A DNA stretch of 64,000 bases from Streptomyces musisoli (GCF_016741855.1 NZ_JAERRH010000006.1:248001-312000); one strand, 5' to 3'; shown: positions 24,461-33,850, counted from the first letter of the stretch. Translations and numbers: made by a program. Notes: generated by a model from the letters alone, not told the origin.

Positions 24461-25528
24461 TCAGCTCCGGCAGTCCCCGGGCGCGTAGGCGAGGAGGGCT
24501 CCGGCCCGGCAGTCGGTGACGTCGACGGTCTCGCCGGGGGCCGGCGGGGCCAGATACGGTTCGGCCCAACTCGCGCGGTACAGCCAGCCGTCCAGTTCCA
24601 CGTATCCCTGTGGATGCAGGCCGGTGCGTACGGTCGCCGGACGGACTGGGCCGGCCGGCACGGCGCGCGAACCGCCCGGGGCGGGCTCCGCACGGTCCGC
24701 GGGCCACGACCGTTGCGGTGGACACCGCGGCGGCGCGGGCGCGGATGCGGCGGTACGGGCCGGCGACGAGGAGTCGATTGCAGGTCCGGTGGATGCGGGC
24801 AGGGCGGCGTCGCGTGCCCCTCCGGCGGCGGACGCGGGCCGGTACCTCGTCCGGAGGACCGCCAGGGCGATCAGTGCGGCCCCGGCGGTGAGCAGCGTCA
24901 ACAGCAGCGTCACGGGCGGACCGGTGCCGTCTCCGTCCGTGCCGTCGGGCGGGGGCAACACGAGCCGGTGCGGTTCGGTGCCCTCGGGGGGGCGGGCTTT
25001 CCCCAGTGCCGCCTGCTCGTCCTGCGCCATACGCGGATCGGACTCGGGGCCGGGGTCCCCGGCCCGGACGTGCTTGCCGTTGCGCTGGGCGAGGGCTTGG
25101 CACAGACGGTTCCTGGTCCGGTCACAGAGGTGCAGCTCCTTGGCGGACTGCAGAAGCTTCTGGGACAGTGTGCTGATGCCGGCGTCCCGGGGGACGACTG
25201 CGCTGTCCGCGAGCAACAGGAGCAAGGCGCCGCCCGGCCCGCTGTCAGGGCTCTCCTGAACGACCACCAGCCGGACGTCCGGCTTGTTCATGGCTTCGAC
25301 GACACCCTCCATGCCCGCCCGCACATCACCCTCGCCCAGGGCGAGCGGCTGCCCGACCGTCACCACAAGGGTGCCGCCCTGTCCCTTGCCCGGATCCATC
25401 TCTCTCGCCGTCCGGTCCAGCCAGTCCGGAACCGTGGTGCCGTCGCCCGCCGAAGCCCCCGTCGAGGGAACCGTCAGGACAAGCACCGCCGCCAGCGTCG
25501 CCAGGGCGCGTCCGACCGCCCGTGCCAT
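24461..25528 (-). CDS. NfeD-like membrane protein, first gene of leftward block
   Basis: A 355-residue protein. It has a signal peptide or membrane anchor (LATLAAVLVLTVPSTGASA), an extracytoplasmic domain of about 150 residues, one membrane helix (VTLLLTLLTAGAALIALAV) at about 205-225, a disordered Ala/Pro linker and a C-terminal small beta domain (GYVELDGWLYRASW then GETVDVTDCRAG). That last part resembles the OB-fold of NfeD proteins, which associate with membrane stomatin-like scaffolds. The NfeD call is tentative. Its position suggests it links the GTPases or triad to the envelope. Confidence 0.5.
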   Translation of the reverse strand: MARAVGRALATLAAVLVLTVPSTGASAGDGTTVPDWLDRTAREMDPGKGQGGTLVVTVGQPLALGEGDVRAGMEGVVEAMNKPDVRLVVVQESPDSGPGGALLLLLADSAVVPRDAGISTLSQKLLQSAKELHLCDRTRNRLCQALAQRNGKHVRAGDPGPESDPRMAQDEQAALGKARPPEGTEPHRLVLPPPDGTDGDGTGPPVTLLLTLLTAGAALIALAVLRTRYRPASAAGGARDAALPASTGPAIDSSSPARTAASAPAPPRCPPQRSWPADRAEPAPGGSRAVPAGPVRPATVRTGLHPQGYVELDGWLYRASWAEPYLAPPAPGETVDVTDCRAGALLAYAPGDCRS

Positions 25529-25914
25529 GTGTCCCCCCGAATGCTCCCCCGATGCCGCGCAGGGCCGGTTCCCGCCCCTGCGCGCCGACCGGACCAGAGT
25601 GGCAGGACACAGGCGGCCGCCGAGATGGTTGTCGGACAACTTGGGGCCGTGGGCAGGAGTGTGGAGTCGCTTGGCGGCGCGCACAAGCGCCGTTGCGCGC
25701 CGGGGCGCCGCCCCAAGTGGCTCGAGCGGTAACCCGCTTCTGACGTGCTGAGACGACCGTTCCATGGCACTCGCCCCCATCCGCGACACGGCTCCCGACC
25801 CGGCCTGCACCATGCCAGTCACCAGCAGCGGACATCCCGTCGTGTTGCGGAATCGGCCACAGGGATGGTGCGGTATCAAAGTCCCGGCTCATACCGCGGG
25901 GACAGGGGGAAGGC
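25529..25914. promoter_or_regulatory. Divergent control region of the two island blocks
   Basis: A 386-nt gene-free region between the start of the ten-gene leftward block and the CHAT gene, so it must hold promoters for both. The CHAT start at 25915 has AGGGGGAAGG just upstream. I could not define a convincing -35/-10 pair or palindrome by eye. Confidence 0.55.
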
Positions 25915-28900
25915 ATGGCCGACACCGAAGGCCGGGGCGTGGCCGGGGAAACCGGTGATGCCCACGAACAGCTGATCGGACTGCTGCTGACCGAACAGAG
26001 GGGCAGCGACCCGGCGGCATACCTCTCGGGGGAACCGAGCACCGAGGACCCCACGTGGGGCGGATGGCTTCGGCCCGCGGCGGCGCTCGCCGCCGGCGAG
26101 CCCAAAAGGGCCCTTGCTCTCCTGGCGCGCTCCGAGCCCGCACCCCCCGGCCACGCACCGCTGGCCGGGGCGCTGCGTGCGGCCGCCGTGGCGATGGAAC
26201 ACAACTGGCACCCCGGCGCGGCGTTCCTCCACCTGCGGCGCGAAGACTTCCGCGCGCTGACCGATGCCGACTCCGGGACGGAGGCGGCCATCGCATCGAT
26301 CACAGATCCGCCGGTTCGGCTCTGCGCACACCTCGCCGGTCAGGTCGGCGTCGTGCTGCTCTCCGCCCGCATGACGCTCGGCCACGCCACGGCCTCGATC
26401 GCAGCAAGGTCCCATAGCCTGCGATACGCGGCGCGGAGTCCCTGGACCGAGCGAGAGCCGGCGGACGACGTGCTGCAGCCGCTGGAGTGGTTCGACGCTC
26501 TGTACGAGCCGCTCGTGGCACTCGGTCACGCGGACGTCCGCGCATACCACCGGCTGCTCGCGGCCGATCTCCGTGTCCGGGCCGGTGACCGGGCGACGGC
26601 AACGCCCCTGCTGCGGGACGCGGAGCAGTGCATCACCGGCAATCACGCCGCCGAGGGCTTCGCCGCACTACTCACCGGTGACTGGCAGCTCGGCCCCCCG
26701 GGAACGGCGGAATGCTGCACCCTCGAACCGGCCGCGCCGGACCCGGCCGTGCTGGCGGCGGCTGCCGCCAGCTACGAGCGCGCCGAAGCATCGTACGGTT
26801 TGGCGAAATCCTCGCGCGGCCGGGCGGCAGCGCTGCTGCGCCTCGCCCACACGCACCGGCTCGCCGGCCGGCACGAGAAGTGCCGCGATCTCCTCGGCCA
26901 GGCCCTCGGACTGGCGGTCTCCGCCGGCGACGGCGGGTGCACGGCACTGGTCCGCGTCCACCAAGCGCTCGGCCTTATCGAGGCGGGGGAAGCCGGGGAG
27001 GCCGAATCCGCTGCCGCGGAACGGATCGTGAACTGGGCCACGACGGACGGTAGTTCGTCTTGGCTCCGGGGGCTGCGCCACCTCGTCGAGGACCGATCCC
27101 GGTACTGGGGCGCACAGGGCGAGGTCGTCAAGAGCAAGCGGGCCGGCCTGCTGGCGATGCGGCTCACCAGTGAGCCCGCGGGCGGCCGGGGAAACCCGAC
27201 GGCCCGCGCCACGGCAGGCAGCTACCAGCGGGCCGGCCACCGCCTCGCCACGTTCGTGCTCTCCGGCATGGAACAGCAGGAACACCTCCACCGTATCCGG
27301 CAGCGGACCGACCGGGGCGAGCCGCTCGACCTGACCGACTGCCTCGGCGTCATCCAGTGCGGGAAGGTCCTCCACGACCAGGCGTCCGCCCTGCGGGACC
27401 CTGATCTGATCGCCGCCGCACGCTCCTCGATCCAGTCGGCGATCGATGTCGCCGAGAGCCTTCTGACCGCCGCGGACGCGAAGGAAACCGACACGGACGA
27501 CACCGGCTCAGCCTCCACGGACGCGTTGCGGTCCGTGCTCGGCATGCTCGAGTCCGACCTCGTCACCTCCCGTGCCCAGGAGACCTGGTTCCGCTCCCGG
27601 CGCGCCCGCTCGGCCGGACTGGACGCGGAAGCCGACCTCCACGCGCACCAGACCCTGCGGGAGGCCGAACGGATCACGGACCCGATGTTCGCGGGACTCG
27701 TGCGCTGCTCCGCCCATCTCGACCTGCGCAACCGGTCCGCGGCCCGGGCCGAGGTTGCGGCCATCGAGGAGCACCTTTCCGCGAGCCAAGCCGCCGCCCT
27801 GTGGCTGAACGTGGGCGAGCCCGAGCGCGCCGCACCCTATGTGCGCCGGATCGGCGCCGACGGCCCCGAACCCGCACAGCCATGGGAACTGCCCGCGTTC
27901 CAAGCGGACCTGGAGCTGGGCAGGGGCGTGTACGACAAGGCAGCCGGCCACGCCCTGCGCGGGCTGTCAGCGTACGAAGAGCGCCGCATCAGGCTGGCTC
28001 GCGACGCTCTGCGCGCCTCGTCCGCCGACGATCCGGTGGTCGCCGGCCTCTACCACGCCGCCGTGCTGTCCCTGCTGGAAGGCTGCAGACCCGACGCGGC
28101 CGCCGCCTCATTCGACGTGGCCGAGCGCACCCGCTCCGGCTTCCTCGACGCCGTGCGAGCCCTCGACGCCGTGGGCGACGACCAGGCGGCTCACACCGCG
28201 GTCAGGAACTGGCTGGCCGCCGAGATCCGCTGGTCCGCACAGTTCGAGACGGAGGCCGCGGCGCTCCGCCGCAGCGCGGTCACCGCGCCGGTACCCGAGC
28301 GCAGACGTCGGATCGACGAGGTGGAACGGGACTTGGACGCCGCCGAGTCGGAGGTACGCAGGCTCGCTCCCGCCGCGTTCACCGCGTCGCACACCACCGA
28401 GCCCCCGGACGCTGCCGCAGTTGCCACCGCACTGTCCCGTGACGCCGTCCTTCTGACCTACCACCTCCACGACGATGACCTCGTCGGCTGGGCCATGACC
28501 CGTGACACCCTGCGCCCGCGGCGCCATGCCCGCTGGGCCCACGGCACTGTCGCGAGCGTCCGCCGGTTCCACGCCTGGTGTGCCGGTGAGGACGGCGGCG
28601 GTGATGGCGAAGCCGACGGCCAGGAGCTCGCTGATCTGATGCTGGAGCCCTTCCGCCGGCAGCTCCGCGACCGGCGGAAGGTGATCGTGATCCTGCCGGC
28701 CGGTCTCGCATTGTTGCCCTTCCACGCGCTTCCCTGGGACGGGGACCTCCTCGGCGCCACCCATGAGGTGTCGTACCTCCCTGCAGCGTCCCTCCTCACC
28801 CGCCGACAGCCTCCGGAGCGGCCCTGGCCCGAGCTCGACGCACTTCTGGTGGGCAACCCCGCCACCACCCCCCGCCTCGGGTTGGCGCCCCTGCCCGGCA

Positions 28901-29556
28901 CCGCGGCCGAAACGGCGGAGATCGCCCGGCTGCTGCCCCGCCACCGACTGCTGACGGGAACTGCCGCGACGCGGGCGGAGGTGCTGCAGGCGGCGAGCAA
29001 CTGCGCGGTGATCCACCTCGCCACCCACGGGCTGATCGACGATCTCGCGCCCCACCGCGGCCGGCTCCAGCTGGCCGGGGATGACCACTTCGGACTCGCC
29101 GACCTCCTCACCGCCGCTCGTGCCCCGCAGTTGCTCACCCTGTCCGCCTGTGATACCGGACGCGGTACGGCCACCGCGGGAGGTGACGTTCTCGGGCTGA
29201 CCCGCGCGGCACTGATCACCGGCGCGCGGCACGCCGTGGTCTCGCTCTGGCCCGTCCGTGACAGCACTGGCTGCCTGGTGATCACTCGTACCTACCGTCG
29301 TCTCGCCGACGATCCGGCGGCCTCCGTCGGCGCGGCGCTGGCGCAGGCCCAGCTGGAGGTACGGAACCTGTCAGCTACGGAACGGGACGAGGAGTTCCGG
29401 GCGCTCAGCGCACGGGCCGGGGAGTGTCCAGGACCTGCGTACCGCTCCAGGTCCTGGCACCGCCTCGGGACCAGGGACAGCGAACAGCTGCGCTCAGCGG
29501 AAGCGGACGACCGGCACCCGTATCACTGGGCGCCCTTCATCCATGTGGGGGTATGA
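25915..29556 (+). CDS. TPR-CHAT protease
   Basis: A 1213-residue protein. Residues 1 to about 830 are almost entirely helical and Ala/Arg-rich with TPR-like pairs. The C-terminal 300 residues form a CHAT domain, a caspase-clan protease, with the dyad H1038 (HLATHG) and C1079 (SACDTGRG). Further CHAT motifs are LPAGLALLPFHALPW and ISLWPV-like VVSLWPVRD. CHAT proteins with helical sensors act in bacterial regulated cell death and in some CRISPR type III-E and gasdermin systems. The next gene starts 1 nt after its stop and encodes a second caspase-clan protease. Confidence 0.87.
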   Translation: MADTEGRGVAGETGDAHEQLIGLLLTEQRGSDPAAYLSGEPSTEDPTWGGWLRPAAALAAGEPKRALALLARSEPAPPGHAPLAGALRAAAVAMEHNWHPGAAFLHLRREDFRALTDADSGTEAAIASITDPPVRLCAHLAGQVGVVLLSARMTLGHATASIAARSHSLRYAARSPWTEREPADDVLQPLEWFDALYEPLVALGHADVRAYHRLLAADLRVRAGDRATATPLLRDAEQCITGNHAAEGFAALLTGDWQLGPPGTAECCTLEPAAPDPAVLAAAAASYERAEASYGLAKSSRGRAAALLRLAHTHRLAGRHEKCRDLLGQALGLAVSAGDGGCTALVRVHQALGLIEAGEAGEAESAAAERIVNWATTDGSSSWLRGLRHLVEDRSRYWGAQGEVVKSKRAGLLAMRLTSEPAGGRGNPTARATAGSYQRAGHRLATFVLSGMEQQEHLHRIRQRTDRGEPLDLTDCLGVIQCGKVLHDQASALRDPDLIAAARSSIQSAIDVAESLLTAADAKETDTDDTGSASTDALRSVLGMLESDLVTSRAQETWFRSRRARSAGLDAEADLHAHQTLREAERITDPMFAGLVRCSAHLDLRNRSAARAEVAAIEEHLSASQAAALWLNVGEPERAAPYVRRIGADGPEPAQPWELPAFQADLELGRGVYDKAAGHALRGLSAYEERRIRLARDALRASSADDPVVAGLYHAAVLSLLEGCRPDAAAASFDVAERTRSGFLDAVRALDAVGDDQAAHTAVRNWLAAEIRWSAQFETEAAALRRSAVTAPVPERRRRIDEVERDLDAAESEVRRLAPAAFTASHTTEPPDAAAVATALSRDAVLLTYHLHDDDLVGWAMTRDTLRPRRHARWAHGTVASVRRFHAWCAGEDGGGDGEADGQELADLMLEPFRRQLRDRRKVIVILPAGLALLPFHALPWDGDLLGATHEVSYLPAASLLTRRQPPERPWPELDALLVGNPATTPRLGLAPLPGTAAETAEIARLLPRHRLLTGTAATRAEVLQAASNCAVIHLATHGLIDDLAPHRGRLQLAGDDHFGLADLLTAARAPQLLTLSACDTGRGTATAGGDVLGLTRAALITGARHAVVSLWPVRDSTGCLVITRTYRRLADDPAASVGAALAQAQLEVRNLSATERDEEFRALSARAGECPGPAYRSRSWHRLGTRDSEQLRSAEADDRHPYHWAPFIHVGV

Positions 29557-29557
29557 C

Positions 29558-31501
29558 ATGACACTGCGCGCGGTGCTGATCGGCGCCCAGACATTCGGCC
29601 TGACGGGCGTGAACACCGACGTCGACATCATGCACGGGGTGCTGGCAAAGCACGGCTTCACCGACATCCGTGCCCACGTCGAGGAGGAGGCGACCTACGG
29701 GGGTATCACACGGGCGCTGAAACAGCTGTGCCGGGACACCAGGTACGGCGACGGTGTCGTCGTCTACTTCTCGGGACACGGCGCGCTACACGGGGACCTG
29801 CAGTACCTGGTGCCCGTCGACATCGAACAGAGCACACCCGACGATTTCAGGGGCTATGTGGCCGCCGAGCTGACCGCCGCGGTCCGTGTTCTCAGCCGCA
29901 TCACGTCCAACGTCACGTCCGTGCTCGACTCGTGCCACTCCGGAGGAGCGGTGCGCGACGCCGACCACGAGCCGGGCCGGTGGCGGCTCAAGTCGACGGT
30001 ACCGCCCAAGGTGACGCACGACGACGGGCTCGCCCGCGCCGCTGCCCTCGCCCGCCACAACGCCCCGCTGGTCCCGAATGTCGTCAGGCTGTCGGCTTGT
30101 CCGCAGCACGGGACAGCGTTCGAGGCCGAGATCCGCCCGGGTGCCGGACGCCAGGGGGTGTTCACTGCCGCACTGGCCGGCGTACTCGACACGCCCGCAG
30201 CCCACGAGGTGCCCTGGTCATCGCTGATCGCTCGTGTGCGCGACCGTGTCAAGCAGCGGCAGCCGCTGCAGTGGCCCGATGCCGGAGGACCCTCCGGGCG
30301 GCTGCCGTTCTCCCTGGAAGAGCACTCGGACCCGGACCGGCTGCCCCTGGTCCGCAGGGACGGCCGTTTCGTCGTCCCCGGTGGCGCTCTGTTCGGCCTC
30401 GACCGCGGGGACACGCTGCGCATGGTGTTTCCGCGCGACGGCCTCGGTGGGGATCCGGAGTTCCTCGAGGCCACGGGCCGGGAGACCGAAGGCGGGGAGC
30501 CGGGCGACGGCACGGCCGCGACGGTGCCGGCCACCGTGGACATGATGGAGGGAGGTGACGCCGTACTGCGTACGCAGCCGGAGACCGATGCCTCCACCGG
30601 TGGATCTCCCCTGTCTGCAGAGCTGTTCACGGCGGAGCTGCCACCTGGCTCTTACGCCCTGCCGCTGCGCGTGCACGACCGCCGACTGGTGTGCGTCGAC
30701 GGCCACGGCCCCGTTGCCGACGCGCTGCGTCGACAGCTCGCCGATTGTCCCCGGCTGGCCGAGAGCCGCGAAGGGGACGCCTTCGCCACCGTCCGTCTCC
30801 GCAACGGCACCGCCACCGTGGTGAACGGCGACGACCTGCCCTTCCGGAAGCCGTGGGAAGCGACTCTGTCGCAACTCCCGAGCGTCACCGGGCTGCTGGA
30901 GGACCTGGCACGGGGTGATCGGGTACGCGCCCTGCGCGACCCGGAGGGCGGAGCCCTGCTGGCCGCCGACGTGGAGGTCCGATTCGAGATCGAGGTACCG
31001 GCCCGCAGCGGCACCTGGCGCACCCTGCCGTGGGCGGACGAGCGCCTGTACGACCGAGACCGTTACCGCGTCACTGTGACGAACCATTCCGAGGAGCCGC
31101 TGTACTTCTGGGTGCTCGGCGTCGGACTGAGCGGTCGTACCACCCTGGTGACCAACGACCAGCCCAGTGGCTACCGTATCGAGCCCCACGGTGCACCGCA
31201 CCGCAGCGCGCGCACGACGAGGCCGGTCAAGATCACCTGGCCGGCAGACGTCCCGCGGCTGGGCGCGCGACCCGAGACGGTGCACCTCCTCGTCGGTGAC
31301 CGCCCCATGGACCTGAGCGTGCTCACGTCGGCCGAGGCCCGCCGGGCCTCGGAAGCCACCGAGCCGGCCCTGAAGCCCCTGCTGCAGGAAGTGTGGGGTG
31401 CGTTCAGGGATCAAGTCATGGAAGGGTCGGAAGAGTTCCACTACTGCGTCCGCACCGTGCGTGCCGTCGCACTGCCCCACCCCAGGGAGGCCGGCGCATG
31501 A
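29558..31501 (+). CDS. Caspase-family (C14) protease
   Basis: A 647-residue protein. The N-terminal 230 residues are a caspase-fold domain with the dyad H74 (YFSGHGA) and C126 (LDSCHSGG). The middle is beta-rich, and the C-terminus (ERLYDRDRYRVTVTNHSEEPLYFWVLG) resembles the DUF4384-type domain often attached to bacterial caspases. The ATG at 29558 is chosen because GGGGGT lies 6 nt upstream; an alternative ATG at 29543 would overlap the CHAT gene. It may cleave or be cleaved by the CHAT protein. A strong hairpin follows at 31547. Confidence 0.85.
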   Translation: MTLRAVLIGAQTFGLTGVNTDVDIMHGVLAKHGFTDIRAHVEEEATYGGITRALKQLCRDTRYGDGVVVYFSGHGALHGDLQYLVPVDIEQSTPDDFRGYVAAELTAAVRVLSRITSNVTSVLDSCHSGGAVRDADHEPGRWRLKSTVPPKVTHDDGLARAAALARHNAPLVPNVVRLSACPQHGTAFEAEIRPGAGRQGVFTAALAGVLDTPAAHEVPWSSLIARVRDRVKQRQPLQWPDAGGPSGRLPFSLEEHSDPDRLPLVRRDGRFVVPGGALFGLDRGDTLRMVFPRDGLGGDPEFLEATGRETEGGEPGDGTAATVPATVDMMEGGDAVLRTQPETDASTGGSPLSAELFTAELPPGSYALPLRVHDRRLVCVDGHGPVADALRRQLADCPRLAESREGDAFATVRLRNGTATVVNGDDLPFRKPWEATLSQLPSVTGLLEDLARGDRVRALRDPEGGALLAADVEVRFEIEVPARSGTWRTLPWADERLYDRDRYRVTVTNHSEEPLYFWVLGVGLSGRTTLVTNDQPSGYRIEPHGAPHRSARTTRPVKITWPADVPRLGARPETVHLLVGDRPMDLSVLTSAEARRASEATEPALKPLLQEVWGAFRDQVMEGSEEFHYCVRTVRAVALPHPREAGA

Positions 31502-31546
31502 ATCCACCGTGCTGAGCGTGCCGCCTCCGACGGTCCGCGGCGCAAG

Positions 31547-31586
31547 CACGGGGACCCCGTCGTCGTGCAACGGTGGGGTCCCCGTG
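31547..31586 (+). terminator. 12-bp perfect hairpin after the caspase gene
   Basis: CACGGGGACCCC (31547-31558) and GGGGTCCCCGTG (31575-31586) form a GC-rich stem with a 16-nt loop, 45 nt past the caspase stop. There is no T-tract, as is common for Streptomyces terminators. It separates the protease pair from the Crp gene. Confidence 0.65.
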
Positions 31587-31696
31587 CCGAGCCCCTTGCG
31601 CAGCGAGCATGCGTTCTCGGGAGCGCCTCCCGGCCGGCAGTGCGGAACGCAATTCTCTGCCAAACAGCGACTTTGACGGCCACCGGCCCATTACGA

Positions 31697-31710
31697 TGCC
31701 GCATGCGGCA
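31697..31710. promoter_or_regulatory. 14-bp palindrome upstream of the Crp-type gene
   Basis: TGCCGCATGCGGCA is perfectly palindromic and ends 40 nt before the Crp-type start at 31750. It could be an operator for that protein or another dimeric regulator; it does not match the standard TGTGA-N6-TCACA Crp site. Confidence 0.35.
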
Positions 31711-31749
31711 ACTGCCACAAGACGCCGGTGAGGTCGGGAAGGTACCGCT

Positions 31750-32544
31750 ATGCCGGAGAAGATCCCCACAGGCCCGCAGCCCGGGGGCCGCTGGCCGCAC
31801 GGCACTCTGCTGGCGGAGCTGGCGGGCTCCGGCGAGGCCGTGAAGGCCCTGCTCTCCCTGGGGACACCCCGTACCTACGCCCCCGGGGAGACACTCCTCG
31901 GCGAAGGCCGGCAGGAGACATTCGTCCTGCTGCTGATGACCGGCGTCACCAAGGTCACGGCCCTCTCGGAGAACGGCGACACGGCTCTGCTGGCCGTCCG
32001 GCTCGGCGGAGAACTCGTGGGTGAATTCGCCGCGTTGGACAACGGGCCGCGATCGGCCACGGTCACCGCGGCCGGTGCGGTGACCGTCCGGCGCATCGGG
32101 CAACGGGACTTCCTCGGCTGCCTGGACCGGTACCCCGCGGCCGCCTTGGCGGTGAGCCGGATGCTGGTGCGCAAGAACCGCTGGTCGGTACGGCGCCGGG
32201 GTGAGTTCGGCAGTTGTCCGGTGGCTACCCGCGTGGCCCGGGTCCTCCTCGATCTCGTCGAAGACTACGGCCGGCCGCAGGGAGACGGCGTTCTCATCGG
32301 GCCGCGCCTGACCCAGGCGGAGATCGCCGGGCTGGTCGGCGCCGGGGAACGCCGCGTGCACCACGCCCTGGGCGAACTTGCCCACAGGGGCGTCGTCCAG
32401 GTCGGCTACAGCCGACTGACGATCCTCTCACCGGACGAACTGCGCATGTCCGCCCGGCTGACCGGGACGGACGAAGGCCCGGAACCGACGGCGACTACCG
32501 GCAGCCACACAACCGGTGAGGGGAATCAGGGCGTTGGGACGTGA
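31750..32544 (+). CDS. Crp/Fnr-family cyclic-nucleotide-type regulator
   Basis: A 264-residue regulator. The N-terminal cNMP-binding beta barrel includes the phosphate-binding cassette GEFAALDNGPRSATV with the conserved Glu and Arg, so nucleotide binding is plausible. A dimerisation helix follows, then a winged helix (LTQAEIAGLVGAGERRVHHAL). The first 25 and last 35 residues are unconserved. It overlaps by 29 nt a gene for a cyclase-like protein, suggesting that the two form a signal-producing or signal-binding pair. It may control the island. Confidence 0.82.
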   Translation: MPEKIPTGPQPGGRWPHGTLLAELAGSGEAVKALLSLGTPRTYAPGETLLGEGRQETFVLLLMTGVTKVTALSENGDTALLAVRLGGELVGEFAALDNGPRSATVTAAGAVTVRRIGQRDFLGCLDRYPAAALAVSRMLVRKNRWSVRRRGEFGSCPVATRVARVLLDLVEDYGRPQGDGVLIGPRLTQAEIAGLVGAGERRVHHALGELAHRGVVQVGYSRLTILSPDELRMSARLTGTDEGPEPTATTGSHTTGEGNQGVGT

Positions 32545-33850
32545 CCGTACACAGGACGACGAACTGGCCGCCATCGACCTACTGGACCGAGACACCGCAG
32601 TACCCAAAGGAGGTGAGCCCTCACGCGAACGGATCGCCGGCGCTTCCCTGGGACGCCCCCTCGCCTACGCCCTGCCCCCGGTCACCGACGACCTCACCAC
32701 GGTCGGAGGGGCGCCACGCGACATCCTGCTCTGTTTCCCGTTCGACCTCGAGGAACTTCCGGGCGCCCGCGACTACCGGGAGGCGACCCTCACGGTCCGG
32801 CTCGACGACGGCTCGCACGCCGTGACCCTGCACCCGGCCCCCGGCAGCACGGCAGCCGACGGAGCCGAAGTCGCCGCTTTCGGGCTTGGCAAGGACCGGC
32901 TCCAATGGGTCTTCCGGGCACCCGGACGCAGCGGTGCGCTGCGCCCCGACGGGCGGTGGGCCCAAGCAGTCGTCCGGCTCCCGGCGGCCGCGACCGAGTT
33001 GTCCGGCAGGCTGAGCCTGACAACGGTCACCGTACAGCCGGTGCTCGGCGGTGCGTTCCGGCGCAGAGAGGCGGAGACCCCGCAGGAGACACCGTTCCGG
33101 CTCTCGGCCGCCGACCTCTGGCCCGCCGCCGTACGACCCACCGTCCGGCAAGGGGCGCTGCCCGGCGCCTGGGCACTGGCTTCGTACGAGGACACCGCCT
33201 CGGCTGCCGGAGAGCGACTGCCACCAGGACTGCGGCGCCTGTGCCTCGCCGTGGACATCGAGAAGTACAGCGCCCGCGACAACACCGGCATGGTCCGTCT
33301 GCAGCGAGTCCTGCTGCGTGCGCTGCGTGAGGCATGCGCGCGGGCCGGCATCGACTGGCACAGGTGCGGTCGCCAGGCACAAGGTGACGGCTATCTGCTC
33401 GTGTTCGAGCCGGACGTCGACGAGACCCGGGTGGTGCCGGGTCTCCTGAACGGCCTCGCCGCGGCCCTGGCCGAGGCCAATGCCACCGCCAGTCCCCCGC
33501 AGCGAGTCCGGATGAGGGCCTGTCTGCACCAGGGCATCGTCCACGAGGCGGACAGTGGGTACGCCGGCTCCGCGGTGGTCTCGCTGTTCCGTGTCCTCGA
33601 CTCCGACCCCGTGCGCCGTGCCCTCGCCGACGCCCCCGCGACCCACCTGGTCGCCGCCTTCTCGGACGGCCTCTACCAAGACCTCGTCTCCCACGGCTAC
33701 AGCGGTCTGACCGCCACGGGGTTCCGTCGCGCCGAAATCCACGTGCCGGCCAAGAGCTTCACGGGCGTGGCCTGGATCCGGGCATTCCCCTCTCCGGCGC
33801 CGCGGGAGAGCCGGGCGCATGAACGCCCGGCCCCGGCAGCGGAAGGATGA
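32516..33850 (+). CDS. Degenerate class III nucleotide-cyclase-like protein
   Basis: A 444-residue protein. The first 230 residues are of unknown fold with an alternating strand pattern. From about residue 238 a class III cyclase-like domain is seen: LCLAVDIEKYSARD carries the first metal Asp and QAQGDGYLLVF the second. The transition-state Asn is absent: the expected NxxxR reads VSLFR, so only the Arg remains. It may bind nucleotide rather than make cAMP, or make another product. The GTG start at 32516 lies inside the Crp-type gene. No membrane segment. Confidence 0.6.
   Translation: MRGIRALGRDRTQDDELAAIDLLDRDTAVPKGGEPSRERIAGASLGRPLAYALPPVTDDLTTVGGAPRDILLCFPFDLEELPGARDYREATLTVRLDDGSHAVTLHPAPGSTAADGAEVAAFGLGKDRLQWVFRAPGRSGALRPDGRWAQAVVRLPAAATELSGRLSLTTVTVQPVLGGAFRRREAETPQETPFRLSAADLWPAAVRPTVRQGALPGAWALASYEDTASAAGERLPPGLRRLCLAVDIEKYSARDNTGMVRLQRVLLRALREACARAGIDWHRCGRQAQGDGYLLVFEPDVDETRVVPGLLNGLAAALAEANATASPPQRVRMRACLHQGIVHEADSGYAGSAVVSLFRVLDSDPVRRALADAPATHLVAAFSDGLYQDLVSHGYSGLTATGFRRAEIHVPAKSFTGVAWIRAFPSPAPRESRAHERPAPAAEG

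Noticed and set aside
25326..26303. 325-codon reverse frame over the divergent control region
   Set aside because: It overlaps the starts of both the membrane protein and the CHAT gene and has no domain features.
31670..31696. TTGACG...TACGAT as a promoter for the Crp-type gene
   Set aside because: The two hexamers are only 13 bp apart, too close for a standard sigma-70-type promoter.
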